Of a stretch of 64,000 bases of DNA, positions 54,200-62,985 are shown in pieces. Each line of letters begins with the position of its first letter. The first letter of the stretch is position 1. Source of the stretch: Symbiodinium natans (Eukaryota; Sar; Dinophyceae; Suessiales; Symbiodiniaceae); contig CAJNDS010001302.1 in assembly GCA_905221605.1 (NCBI GenBank), forward strand, positions 62,001-126,000. Direction: 5' to 3'. Under the pieces are notes generated by a model. The model saw nothing but the letters and a program-made list of their open reading frames with translations. It was not told the origin of the DNA and ran no database searches. The position numbers were made by a program, and so were the translations under genes.

Positions 54200-56527
54200 C
54201 TCTTTGCGCTGGCACTGCATGAGGCTATGATTGCCGAAACAACGCGCGCAGACATGGGCACGGGGGCAGTTGGCCACCCGGCACTCCCCAAGGCTGAACC
54301 CGTAGCAGATGGCTTTGCCATCGGGCGTTTGGGCTTTGCCACCCTTGTCGAGAATGGCCTTGGGGACAGCCGCACGGTTGGCAGCACCTTTGCCTGGACC
54401 TTTCGGGGGGCGAGCAGGCGGGTCCTTGGGCGCAGGGGGAATCTTCTCAGCTTTATCATCCTTCTTGCCCTTGTCATCTTTGGTCTTCTTGCGCTTCCTT
54501 CCTCGACCGCCGCCACTCCCAGCAGCCGTGCTTCCACGAGGGATCAAGACGAAGGAAACGCGATACGACGAGAGCGCTTCAAAGAGAGCGTCATCCATGG
54601 CGCGGGATCCGTCACTCTTGCGCCGGGGCCGGATTCCTTTCTCAAGCATCCACACATGAACCAAGCGGTCAGCCTCGACAACTTGATGCAGCTGGCAAGC
54701 ACCCCCTGGCAGGGCGTCGGGGTTTGTCAGGTGTCGCATCAGCTCATTGACGTATTTTTCATGTGCAAGAAAATCAACCACATCTGCAAATGCCAGCGCC
54801 AGTCCTCGACGACGGAATGCTGCAGAGAGGAGCAAGGGGTTGTGAACTTGGGCGTCACACGGGAGCTCCTGGTCCTTGAGAACAAGCCGCTGCTGCTCCA
54901 GCTCGACGACACGGGCGAGGGGCTTGGCAAGGGCTACCTCGCTCAAGCGGGAGGTGCATTTCTCAGGGGCGATATACCTTATCTCATCCAGCGAACTCAT
55001 GGTGCAGGCCAATTCCAACAGGGCCCGGCTGGGCTCCGCATCACCTTCTATGATCACACCGGAAACCTTGGCCTTTAAAGCAGCCATGCGTTTGTCGCGC
55101 TCTGCTTCTGCAAGGGGTCGGGCGGCAGAGGCACTGGGGTTGGTAACCTGGTCCTTGAGATCTGCCAAGGTAAGTGTTTGCGCCTCGAAGACGAGTCGGC
55201 GTACACTCGCAGCTTCCCCGGCTGATGCGGCGGGGATGGAGGTTTGGACCCAAGTATGCCACTGATCATCGGCTAGCTGTTGACCTGGTTGGCCCACGCA
55301 ATAAGCGAGCTGCCCAAGAGTCTCAAAACCCAGACGCGTCAAGGTACGTATGAGGGGCTCGCCGATGCGGAACAGCTTGACGGCGATCAAGGCATATGCA
55401 GCGAAGCAACGCAACAGGGGGTCGTCGCTGCCTTCGAGAAGTTCATGCAATTTGCGAACCTGATCAACTGTTAATGCACGAGCCTGCTTGAGCCAACGGG
55501 TCTTAGCAGCCAACTGCTGACTGGCACCGACGATGCGCCGGCTAGAAATGCATACCTGCACATCCACCTCAAGGACGTAGTGCAAGAACCGCATGGCAGA
55601 AAGCAACGTCGAACCGCTGGTCGGAGGCTTGTTTTCTTTCTTCAAGTACTGAAAATGTTCCCAAACAAGAGTCTCTTGGAACACACCCGAGAAGGACAGA
55701 TTTGCAAGGGGCTGACCATCGACCCAACGAAGATAGGCGAGGAGGGAATTGGCCCTCTTGATCAACGTGTAGGGGCTGCGGAGCCCCGTCCTGGCCTCAA
55801 TGTCCTCAGGGTCGGGCGGCTGTCCTGTGCACCGTTCCACGACGACACATAACTTATTGATTGCAATGTGAAGCAAACTTCCAAGGGTCTCATTAATATC
55901 GCAGTCAGCAACATTAGAAATCGTGGTCTGAAAGAATGACTTCAAGTCGGTCACATGCTCCAAGCACTCGACCAGCCGATCAGGCGTGCTCACCTCTGGC
56001 GGTAACAAGGGCTCCAAGGATGGGGATTGCACAGCAAAGTCGGCATCATCACTGAAAATGCACTTCATAGGACCTTGCTCCCACGGCAGACGGATTTGCG
56101 TCAAATTTCGGGATGCAACAACCTGTTGGCAAACAATCTGATCAATGAAGCTGGTGTCAACGCGGGACTCGAGAGGTAAACCTGCACAACCCTCAGAATC
56201 AGGATGACGGGTGTCATCTTCAGTGTCAGGAGAGCAAGCCCCCAGTGGGCCAACACCTGCATCTTCGGCGACGTTGAAGTCGCCATCGGACACTGAGACA
56301 TTGTCGGAAAGAACAGAAGCAGTCCCTAAACTCCCCCCAACAGAAGCATTCCCTAAACTCCCCCCTTTATCCGAAAGCACAGTCAGCGGCCCAGGCGCAG
56401 GGGCCTCGAGGGCAATCACTGCACAGGCAGGCAAGGTCGGGGGCTCAGGCGGGAAAGGATGCTCCGCGACTGCGACCCAGCTGCTGGCGGAACCAGAGGC
56501 TTCAGTAGCACTGGCCGGATCGGACAT
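54197..56527 (-). CDS. ORF1: gag-like protein with recombinase-like segment and C-terminal zinc fingers
   Basis: The ATG at 56527 follows the ORF0 stop by two bases. The product has about 776 residues. The first 170 are acidic and Ser/Pro-rich. About 250-390 (YTLIKRANSLLAYLRWVDG...STLLSAMRFLHYVLEVDV...ALTVDQVRKLHELL) resemble the core-binding domain of dinoflagellate tyrosine-recombinase-like proteins, but no catalytic Arg-His-Tyr domain follows. From about 395 (TLGQLAYCVGQPGQ...FEAQTLTLADLKDQVTNP) it resembles a gag-type protein family seen in dinoflagellate retroelements. A Lys-rich linker precedes a CCCH finger (CYGFSLGECRVANCPRAH) and a CxxCxxxHxxxxC knuckle (CARCFGNHSLMQC). It probably packages element RNA. 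The recombinase-like part may be a domain fusion. Confidence 0.7.
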   Translation of the reverse strand: MSDPASATEASGSASSWVAVAEHPFPPEPPTLPACAVIALEAPAPGPLTVLSDKGGSLGNASVGGSLGTASVLSDNVSVSDGDFNVAEDAGVGPLGACSPDTEDDTRHPDSEGCAGLPLESRVDTSFIDQIVCQQVVASRNLTQIRLPWEQGPMKCIFSDDADFAVQSPSLEPLLPPEVSTPDRLVECLEHVTDLKSFFQTTISNVADCDINETLGSLLHIAINKLCVVVERCTGQPPDPEDIEARTGLRSPYTLIKRANSLLAYLRWVDGQPLANLSFSGVFQETLVWEHFQYLKKENKPPTSGSTLLSAMRFLHYVLEVDVQVCISSRRIVGASQQLAAKTRWLKQARALTVDQVRKLHELLEGSDDPLLRCFAAYALIAVKLFRIGEPLIRTLTRLGFETLGQLAYCVGQPGQQLADDQWHTWVQTSIPAASAGEAASVRRLVFEAQTLTLADLKDQVTNPSASAARPLAEAERDKRMAALKAKVSGVIIEGDAEPSRALLELACTMSSLDEIRYIAPEKCTSRLSEVALAKPLARVVELEQQRLVLKDQELPCDAQVHNPLLLSAAFRRRGLALAFADVVDFLAHEKYVNELMRHLTNPDALPGGACQLHQVVEADRLVHVWMLEKGIRPRRKSDGSRAMDDALFEALSSYRVSFVLIPRGSTAAGSGGGRGRKRKKTKDDKGKKDDKAEKIPPAPKDPPARPPKGPGKGAANRAAVPKAILDKGGKAQTPDGKAICYGFSLGECRVANCPRAHVCARCFGNHSLMQCQRKE

Positions 56528-56532
56528 GCTTA
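56525..56532 (-). promoter_or_regulatory. stop-start junction UAA-GC-AUG between ORF0 and ORF1
   Basis: On the minus strand ORF0 ends TAA (56532-56530), then GC, then the ORF1 ATG (56527-56525). Such close spacing suggests termination-reinitiation on one mRNA. Confidence 0.5.
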
Positions 56533-56853
56533 AGAAGGCAAAGTGAGCAATACGCGAAAGCAAGCGTGAGGACCTTTGGCTGTGCAGAGCAGCGAGGGCC
56601 AGCTGCGGAAAGGAAGTGCCAGCAAAATCCTGGAGCCCTCGCTCTGGCTCAGAAGCACGGCAACCAAATTGCTGTCAGCGACCCAAGACCAAAGGCCGGT
56701 GGGAGCGGCAACCTGATCACGCAGCAGATCGTCGTAGAAGGCTCTGGGGCGCAACAAAACTGGCCGAAACGGCGGCAGAGGCCCTGCAAGGATCAAAACG
56801 CGGTCGTGGCTCGAAGAAGAAGAAAAATCCTCAGAGCTGTCAGAACCGCTCAT
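56530..56853 (-). CDS. ORF0: small conserved retroelement protein
   Basis: The 107-codon frame starts at the ATG at 56853 with an acidic, Ser-rich leader (MSGSDSSEDFSSSSSHDRV). Next come RPVLLRPRAFYDDLLRDQVA, GLWSWVADSNLVAVLLS and ALPFRSWPSLLC. The wording of the last part (W-W-AD-L-AVL, LALPFRSWP) is like short ORFs that precede gag in related dinoflagellate elements, as far as I recall them. Its function is unknown. It lies directly downstream of repeat A1, so it is probably the first ORF of the element mRNA. Confidence 0.55.
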   Translation of the reverse strand: MSGSDSSEDFSSSSSHDRVLILAGPLPPFRPVLLRPRAFYDDLLRDQVAAPTGLWSWVADSNLVAVLLSQSEGSRILLALPFRSWPSLLCTAKGPHACFRVLLTLPS

Positions 56854-56970
56854 AACAGGGCCAAGGAACACACCATCCGCCAGTGGCCACGCCACTGGCT
56901 TGCACACGGCCTAAGGCCAGTCCCTTAGCACCCCTTACGAGACCTCTACTCTAGAACGCAGCCTCAGGCC

Positions 56971-57194
56971 CAAAGAAAATTTTCTGCATCTCTCAGCTGT
57001 CAGCCACTGTTACCGGGCATGAAGACTGCATACAAGCTGTCAAGGTGACATGCAGAGAGAACATGAAAGATGGGCATGCAGAAAATTTTGAAAGCACTGT
57101 GAAAACTCTTTTTGTTTTTCTTAAAGGCACGGTTGCAGGCAACCTAAGCGTTCGCTCCTCACGAAGGCGCTATCAACAAGTTGACAGCAAGCTT
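56971..57194 (-). repeat. split direct repeat A1 (224 bp), 5' terminus of the element
   Basis: Matches 49383-49606 base for base as far as read. It presumably contains or borders the promoter of the element. Positions 56854-56970 between it and ORF0 form the leader. Confidence 0.88.
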
Positions 57195-57368
57195 GCCATT
57201 TGCATGACCGTGGCCTTTGCCTCCTGCGTCACGAGCTGCTCTGCGTCCACCTCCACCTCGGCTGCCTCGCCTGCGCGGTGGCTGCGGCTCGTTGCGGCGA
57301 AGGTCACGTGGAGCTGCTGGGGGCCTGCCCGCTGCCCTCTCCCTGCCTGGCGACTCACGGCCAGGGGG
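57195..57368 (-). pseudogene. RLE-1 ORF1 fragment, 5'-truncated end of RLE-1
   Basis: On the minus strand the frame that joins across the 8.2-kb element reads LRRNEPQPPRRRGSRGGGG, then RRAARDAGGKGHGHANGK. It is Arg/Gly-rich like an RNA-binding tail. At 57368 it meets the target-site duplication of RLE-1 in P, so RLE-1 is 5'-truncated inside ORF1. Confidence 0.5.
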
Positions 57369-57834
57369 CGGCGAGTAGAGGTCGTCGCCAAGGGATTGCC
57401 CATCTGGCGGGGGGTGCAGGTGGCTGTCGACACCACGCTCGTCAGCCCAGTCCAACGTCGCGCCGGGTGCGACGCTGTGCCTGGACTCGCCCTCCAACAG
57501 GCAGCAGCACGCAAGCGCCGCACCTACCCTGAGCTCCGCCCCGACCGGCGTGGCAGGTGCCGCCTCGTCGTGTTCGGCCTCGAACTGGGCGGACGCTTCG
57601 GAGCAGAAGCGCTTGGCTTCTTGCGGCGGCTGGCGCGGGCACGAGGCGCAGCGCGCGCTCCGTGGTGCTCGGGGGCAGCGGGGCGCGCGCTCGTCCGCCG
57701 CTGGACGGGTCTCGTCTCCCTGGCGGCGCTGCGGGCGCATGCAGCCACTCTGCTGGAGTTGCCGGCATGCCCCGTCGACCCCAGCGACGGCGCCGAGGTG
57801 CCCATCGGTGACCTGCTGGTGGAGCCGCTGTAGT
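57369..57834 (+). pseudogene. non-LTR retrotransposon P, 3' segment (nuclease C-terminus)
   Basis: It continues P after RLE-1: RRVEVVAKGLPIWRGVQVAV, DTTLVSPVQRRAG, ARKRRTYPELRPDRRGRC, RLVVFGLELGGRFGAEALG, and the C-terminus ending GDLLVEPL with a stop at 57832-57834. Glu of RRVEVV, Asp of AVDTT and Lys of ARKRRTYPEL fit the PD-(D/E)XK-like nuclease pattern. A 43-bp 3' UTR leads to an A8 run at 57878-57885, probably the remnant of the poly(A) tail. This segment itself has no frame break. Confidence 0.72.
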
Positions 57835-57885
57835 TGCCGACCCGGACCCTAGTCGAGCAGATGTAAAACAGGTGCGTAAAAAAAA

Positions 57886-58800
57886 TGTTCGAACGACCAA
57901 ATAACGACCATGTATTAAAGTCAGAAAGTCAACATAACACATGACATAACAGGATCACCGTACACAGCGACAACGACGTTGACCGAAGCGCCTACGGCCA
58001 GGCGTTGTAACGGACGCAAGATTCGGCAACTGGCTACACGGCTGGCAGCTTCACGTATGCGCACTCGCAACTCCTACTACCGCGACCGCGTGATGTTGCC
58101 ATCGGTGACGCCGGAACGCCGAGTCGGGCCCGCACGCCGGCGCATGCAAGCTGTTGATGGGGACGCAGGGCAGCATTCAGAAGGTCAGCCGCTGCTCAGC
58201 GTCAGAAAACGTCCCGCCCAGCTGGCACGCAAGGTCCCACAGGTGCCGAACGAAGCAATGTAAGTGGCTGGGGCATCAACAGCTGTGGAACGGAGCCAGC
58301 CATGGCAGGGCGCCATGGCTCATCATCAAGGTGGATGCCAGTGAGAACCCAAAAAATGGAGCGAAGCCTGCACGCGGCCACAGGTGGTAGGCGAGCGCAG
58401 AGCCTTGAGGCACGCGAACTCTAGGCGGAGGGTTGGCACGAGTGCCCGTCCACCTCGCTCGACCGATCAGGGGTTGGGTGACTGGCTTGATGGGTGGCAG
58501 TGCTGCGTGCATCTTCGAACCCTTTGCTTCCGCGAACGCAAGCTGCCGCCTTCCCTGGTGTCCTCCACTCGCACCCTCCTCCGGTCGCAGGCTGGCTGGC
58601 CTACAGGCCGGCACCTGGTTGACTGCAATACCCTGTGAGCCGGCCTGCGTGCTTCCGCCCCAAGCAATGCTTTTGGCTCTGCGCTGCCGCCTGCTTCTGG
58701 CTGAAGTCCCCAAAGGGGGGTGTCCACGCGACGCCACAACAGCTTGGAAAGACCCACTCGATTACCTTTTCAAGAACGTGCGACGAAGACCTTGAGCTTC
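57886..58800 (+). pseudogene. degenerate remnant of the same retrotransposon family
   Basis: At about 58055-58130 the plus strand encodes RMRTRNSYYRDRVMLPSVTP, matching a conserved segment of the siblings just before LLRSQAG. At about 58550-58700 it encodes STRTLLRSQAGWPTGRHLV and then, one frame over, PPQAMLLALRCRLLL. Between these the sequence is not collinear, so the copy is rearranged. No catalytic domain remains. Confidence 0.5.
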
Positions 58801-58829
58801 AGGAAACTTCCGGGGGTGAAGGCCGAATC

Positions 58830-59084
58830 AGGGGAACAGATTCCGAGACCAGCAGGGCCGAATCAGAGACCAGCAGGGGGGAATCAGAGACCAGCAGGAG
58901 ACCAGATTCAGAGACCAGGCAGCCAGATTCTGAGACCAGACACGGGATTCCGAGACCAGCAGGGCCGAATCAGAGACCAGCAGGGGGGAATCAGAGACCA
59001 GCAGGAGACCAGATTCAAAGACCAAGCTCCCAGATTCCGAGACCAGACATCGGATTCAGAGACCAGGCTCGCGAGTACAGACTC
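58830..59084 (+). repeat. minisatellite with GAATCAGAGACCAGCAG unit
   Basis: About twelve imperfect copies of a 17-22 bp unit (CCAGCAGGGCCGAATCAGAGA and variants such as GATTCAGAGACCAG). Confidence 0.88.
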
Positions 59085-60012
59085 CAGCCGACCCGACCCG
59101 CCCCACTGACCCCTGACCCCCGACCAAGCAACCCACCCGACCAGCCCGACCAACCCAACCGCCTGACCGCCTCGACCAATCCGATCGACCCGACGAACCC
59201 AACCAACCCGACCAACCCAACCCAAGCAGCCAGGGACCCTCACAAGTGGGCGAGGCGACCGAAAGAGTAGACCATTGCATTCAGTCACCATGACGCACCC
59301 TTGTGGGTGGCGCAGTAACAAGACGACCCGACCCACCCCACCGGCCCCTGACCCCCGACCAAGCAACCCACCCGACCAACCCGACCAACCCAACCGGATC
59401 CGACCCGCTCGACCGCCCCGACCAATCCGATCGACCCGACCAACCCAACCAAACCGACCCACGCAGCCCAAGCAGCCAGGGACCCTCACCAGTGAACGCA
59501 GCGACTGAAAGAGTAGACCATTGCATTCAGCCACCATGACGTACCCTCGTGGCAGAATGCTATCGGCACCGTCCTGTGGCGCAGCAACAAGCCGACCCGA
59601 CCCACCCCACCGGCCCCTGACCCCTTGACCAAGCAACCCACCCGACCCACCCGACCAACCCAACCGGACCTGACCCGCCCGACCGCCCTGACCAATCCGA
59701 TCGAACCGACCAACCCAACCAACCCGACCCAATTCAAGCAGCCAGGGACCCTCAGAAATGGACGAATGGACCCGACCAACCCGACCAACCCAACCGGACC
59801 CGACCCGCCCGACCGCCCCGACCAATCCGATCGACCCGACCAACCCAACCAACCCGACCAACCCAATTCAAGCAGCCAGGGACCCTCAGAAGTGGGCGAA
59901 GGGACCCGACCAACCCGACCAACCCAACCGGACCCGACCCGCCCGACCGCCCCGACCAATCCGATCGACCCGACCAACCCAACCAACCCGACCAACCCAA
60001 CCCAAAGTTTGG
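59085..60012 (+). repeat. GACCAACCC minisatellite with higher-order structure
   Basis: An array of CCCGACCAACCCAACC units, repeated in blocks. The first blocks are about 245-290 bp and share AAAGAGTAGACCATTGCATT, while later blocks of about 130 bp share CAGCCAGGGACCCTCA. Long open frames on both strands here are repeat translations. Confidence 0.9.
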
Positions 60013-61722
60013 GAGGTACCAAACCCACGATGCGGACATTGTCTGGCCAAATGGGGGGGGGCTGCGCCCCCCCCAACCCCCCCGCTTTTTTTGTTTTTCT
60101 CCTTGGGCTTGTGCCGTTTGTTTTTACTCGGACAGGCCTGCTTCAAAAGAATCCGTTCCAAACCCATTTTTTACTCGGGCAAGCCTGCTTCAAACGAATC
60201 CCTTCCAAACCCACGATGCGGGCATTGTCTTGGCAAATGGGGGGGGCTGCGCCCCCCCCAACCCCCCGCTTGTATTTTATGCTCGGGCAAGCCTGCTTCA
60301 AACGAATCGCTTCCAAACCCATGATGCGTGCATTGTGTTTGCAAATGGGGGGGGGATTTTCCTCGGGCTCGTGCCGTTTGTTTTTACTGGGGCAGGCCTG
60401 CTTCAAAAGGATCCCTTTCAAACCCATTTTTTACTCGGGCAAGCCTGCTTCGAACGAATCCCTTCCAAACCCACGATGCGGGCATTGTCTTGGCAAATGG
60501 GGGCAAGCCTGCTTCAAACGAATCGCTTCAAACCCATGATGCGTGCATTGTGTTTGCAAATGGGGGGGGGGGCTGCGCCCCCCCGAACCCCCCCGCTTGT
60601 CTATTTTCCTCGGGCAGGCCTGCTTCAAACGAATCCCTTCCAAACCCACGATGCAAACATTGTCTTGGCAAATGGGGGGGGGCTGCGCCCCCCCCAACCC
60701 CCCCGCTTTTCTATTTTCCTCGGGCAAGCCTGCTTCAAACGAATCTATTCCAAACCCACGATGCGGACATTGTCTTGCCAAATGGGGGGGGGCTGCGCCC
60801 CCCCCAACCCCCCCGCTTTTTTTTTTATTTTTTCTCCTCGGGCTTGTGCCGTTTGTTTTTACTCGGACAGGCCTGCTTCAAAAGAATCCGTTCCAAACCC
60901 TTTTTTTTACCTCGGGCAAGCCTGCTTCAAACGAATCCCTTCCAAACCCACGATGCGGGCATTGTCTTGGCAAATGGGGGGGGCTGCGCCCCCCCCAACC
61001 CCCCCGCTTGTATTTTATACTCGGGCAAGCCTGCTTCAAACGAATCGCTTCCAAACCCATGATGCGTGCATTGTGTTTGCATATGGGGGGGGGGGATTTT
61101 GCTCGGCCTCGTGCCGTTTGTTTTTACTCGGGCAGGCCTGCTTCATTATGAATCCGTTCCAAACCCATTTTTTACTCGGGCAAGCCTGCTTGGAACGAAT
61201 CCCTTCCAAACCCACGATGCGGGCATTGTCTTGGCAAATGGGGGGGCTCGGGCAAGCCTGCTTCAAACGAATCGCTTCAAGCCCATGATGCGTGCATTGT
61301 GTTTGCAAATGGGGGGGGGGCTGCGCCCCCCCGAACCCCCCCGCTTGTCTATTTTCCTCGGGCAGGCCTGCTTCAAACGAATCCCTTCCAAACCCACGAT
61401 GCAGGCATTGTCTTGGCAAATGGGGGGGGGCTGCGCCCCCCCCCAACCCCCCCGCTTTTCTATTTTCCTCGGGCAAGCCTGCTTCAAACGAATCTATTCC
61501 AAACCCACGATGCGGACATTGTCTTGCCAAATGGGGGGGGGCTGCGCCCCCCCCAACCCCCCCGCTTTTTTTTTTTTCTCCTCGGGCTTGTGCCGTTTGT
61601 TTTTACTCGGACAGGCCTGCTTCAAAAGAATCCGTTCCAAACCCTTTTTTTACCTCGGGCAAGCCTGCTTCAAACGAATCCCTTCCAAACCCACGATGCG
61701 GGCATTGTCTTGGCAAATAAAC
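60013..61722 (+). repeat. satellite with GGGCAAGCCTGCTTC core and G8/C8 hairpins
   Basis: About 18 copies of GGGCAAGCCTGCTTCAAACG (variants GGGCAGGCC, GGACAGGCC) lie 45-140 bp apart. They are joined to CCCACGATGCGGGCATTG, CTTGGCAAATGGGGGGGG and often to a GGGGGGGGCTGCGCCCCCCC hairpin followed by AACCCCCCCG. A higher-order period of about 748 bp is visible: the block starting near 60519 recurs near 61267. Confidence 0.92.
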
Positions 61723-61789
61723 CAGTGGTTACAACAATGAACCCTTTGCTTTCTCTTGATAAACCCTTGGTTTCGGCAGCCACCCTGTC

Positions 61790-61990
61790 TGGTCTCTGAT
61801 TCAGCCCTGCCTGGTCTCTGATTCGGCCTTGCCTGGTCTCTGATTCGGCCCTGTCTGGTCTCTGATCCTGAGGGGGGTGATTCTGGCATCTGGTCTCTGA
61901 TTCTGCCTTTCTGGTCTCTGATTCCGAGCCTGGCCTCTGATTCGACCCTCTGGTCTCTGATTCGACTCTCTGGTCTCTGATTCGTATTTT
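61790..61990 (-). repeat. minisatellite, inverted copy of the 58.8-kb array
   Basis: About ten copies of TGGTCTCTGATTC with linkers, the reverse complement of the GAATCAGAGACCA unit at 58830-59084. Confidence 0.9.
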
Positions 61991-62031
61991 TTCCAACTTC
62001 CGGATCATCTCAAGGTGGAGCACTTGCCCAG

Positions 62032-62420
62032 ATGGCCAATGTGGTTCGCAGCGAAATCCAGCGTGCGCTAGCTCCGATGAAACAGCACCAGCGAACACAG
62101 GATTTGCCGCTTGAAAAACGTGCTCAACAAGTTTTCTTGATGGGGTTACGCTGGCAGCTTGGCGAGTGGGGCTTTGTCAAGCGTGAGATCGAGCTTAGCG
62201 CAAATTATGCTTGGTCGAAAATTGGTCCCAAACTTGTTGTCAAACTTGCCATTACCAACGGCAGGTTGCACTGTGATTGGGAGGACGGCGGATTTTTTTA
62301 AATGGCGGATTTCCAAGACAGCAATACTTGAATCAGCTTGTGGAGCGTGCCAATGAAAAGTTGCAGAAATCGTCAACCAGAAAGGGGCATGGCAAAAACA
62401 AGCATGCCGTAGCCTAGGAA
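62032..62420 (+). pseudogene. open-frame remnant of unknown, probably retroelement, origin
   Basis: The plus strand encodes EKRAQQVFLMGLRWQLGEWG, WSKIGPKLVVKLAITNGRLH and CDWEDGGFF, then after a frameshift LNQLVERANEKLQKSSTRKG and HGKNKHAVA plus stop. The basic end and the following LINE-like fragment suggest ORF1 of a LINE, but this is inference. Confidence 0.35.
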
Positions 62421-62495
62421 CAGCTCCGTTCCAGTCACATTGTTTCACGAAGGTCGCTCAGTGAACAAGCCGACTGATAGGCTACATTTTTTCGT

Positions 62496-62985
62496 TTGCT
62501 TCCCAAACCACTGGTGGGAGACCTGTATTTTCGGAGGTTGCCGACACCGAGACGTACATACAGGAAAACTCCAGCTAATGGTGGGTGCTTGCATGAGTTG
62601 GTGGTGTATACAAAAAATGCTTGCTTACATTCCGATACAAAATTTGCAAAAGGGCTTGGCAAACTACATGACATTGGTGACACGTGGGATGTTGTCCTTG
62701 TCAGCGAAATGAAACGGGCATCTGGTGCAGTTGATCTTGATGGGCGACATCGGTTGTACTCTTCACATCAGCCGACTTCATGTGCAGGAGTCGCGATTCC
62801 AGTTCATGAGCAGTCGGACCCGGTCTCGCACCAGCTGCTGCGCGTCGCTGTGTTAATTCCACGGCACGTGTTCGGACTTTTTACATTGGCACTGACGGCG
62901 CGACAGCTGGAACAGCTTGACATATGCCAGCGAAAAATGTTACGAAACATTGTTGGATGGAGTCGCGACGCAGATGGGGTGTTGC
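62496..62985 (+). pseudogene. LINE fragment: endonuclease-like piece joined to a C-terminal piece
   Basis: About 62680-62800 encodes TWDVVLVSEMKRASGAVDL and a following GVAIPVHEQ, resembling the AP-endonuclease domain of LINEs. It is followed at about 62850-62970 by VLIPRHVFGLFTLALTARQL and DICQRKMLRNIVGWSRD, resembling the segment after the RT domain. The RT itself is missing, so this is an internally deleted relic. Family assignment is tentative. Confidence 0.42.

Larger units (their letters stand above)
49034..57194 (-). mobile_element. DIRS-order retrotransposon with split direct repeats, DNA methyltransferase and RT-RNase H
   Basis: On the minus strand the layout is repeat A1 (57194-56971), ORF0, ORF1, ORF2, B1 (49862-49605), A2 (49606-49383), 91 bp, B2 (49291-49034). 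A1/A2 are 224 bp and B1/B2 are 258 bp, and both pairs look identical. This A1-ORFs-B1-A2-B2 order is the split-direct-repeat architecture of PAT and Ngaro elements. B1 and A2 overlap by 2 bp, and the insertion site shares the same AA. The insertion splits RLE-1 ORF1 without a longer duplication, as expected for recombinase-type integration. A full tyrosine recombinase is absent. Intact ORFs and identical repeats suggest recent activity. Confidence 0.85.
38871..57368 (-). mobile_element. RLE-1: minus-strand non-LTR retrotransposon interrupted by two further elements
   Basis: On the minus strand the element runs from 57368 to the T-run at 38871-38882, which is its poly(A) tail. Its own sequence is 57368-57195, 49033-44546 and 39110-38871, about 4.9 kb. 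The rest is the split-direct-repeat element (49034-57194) and the TIR element (39111-44545). Flanks in P are CGGCGCATAGAGGT (38857-38870) and CGGCGAGTAGAGGT (57369-57382), a 14-bp duplication with two mismatches. Removing RLE-1 restores P's reading from DARRIEV to VAKGLPIW. It encodes the end of a basic ORF1 and a frameshifted ORF2 with RT and nuclease. Confidence 0.68.

Noticed and set aside
59625-61799. Several open frames of 160-350 codons on both strands.
   Set aside because: They are translations of tandem repeat arrays with periods that happen to be divisible by three or free of stops.
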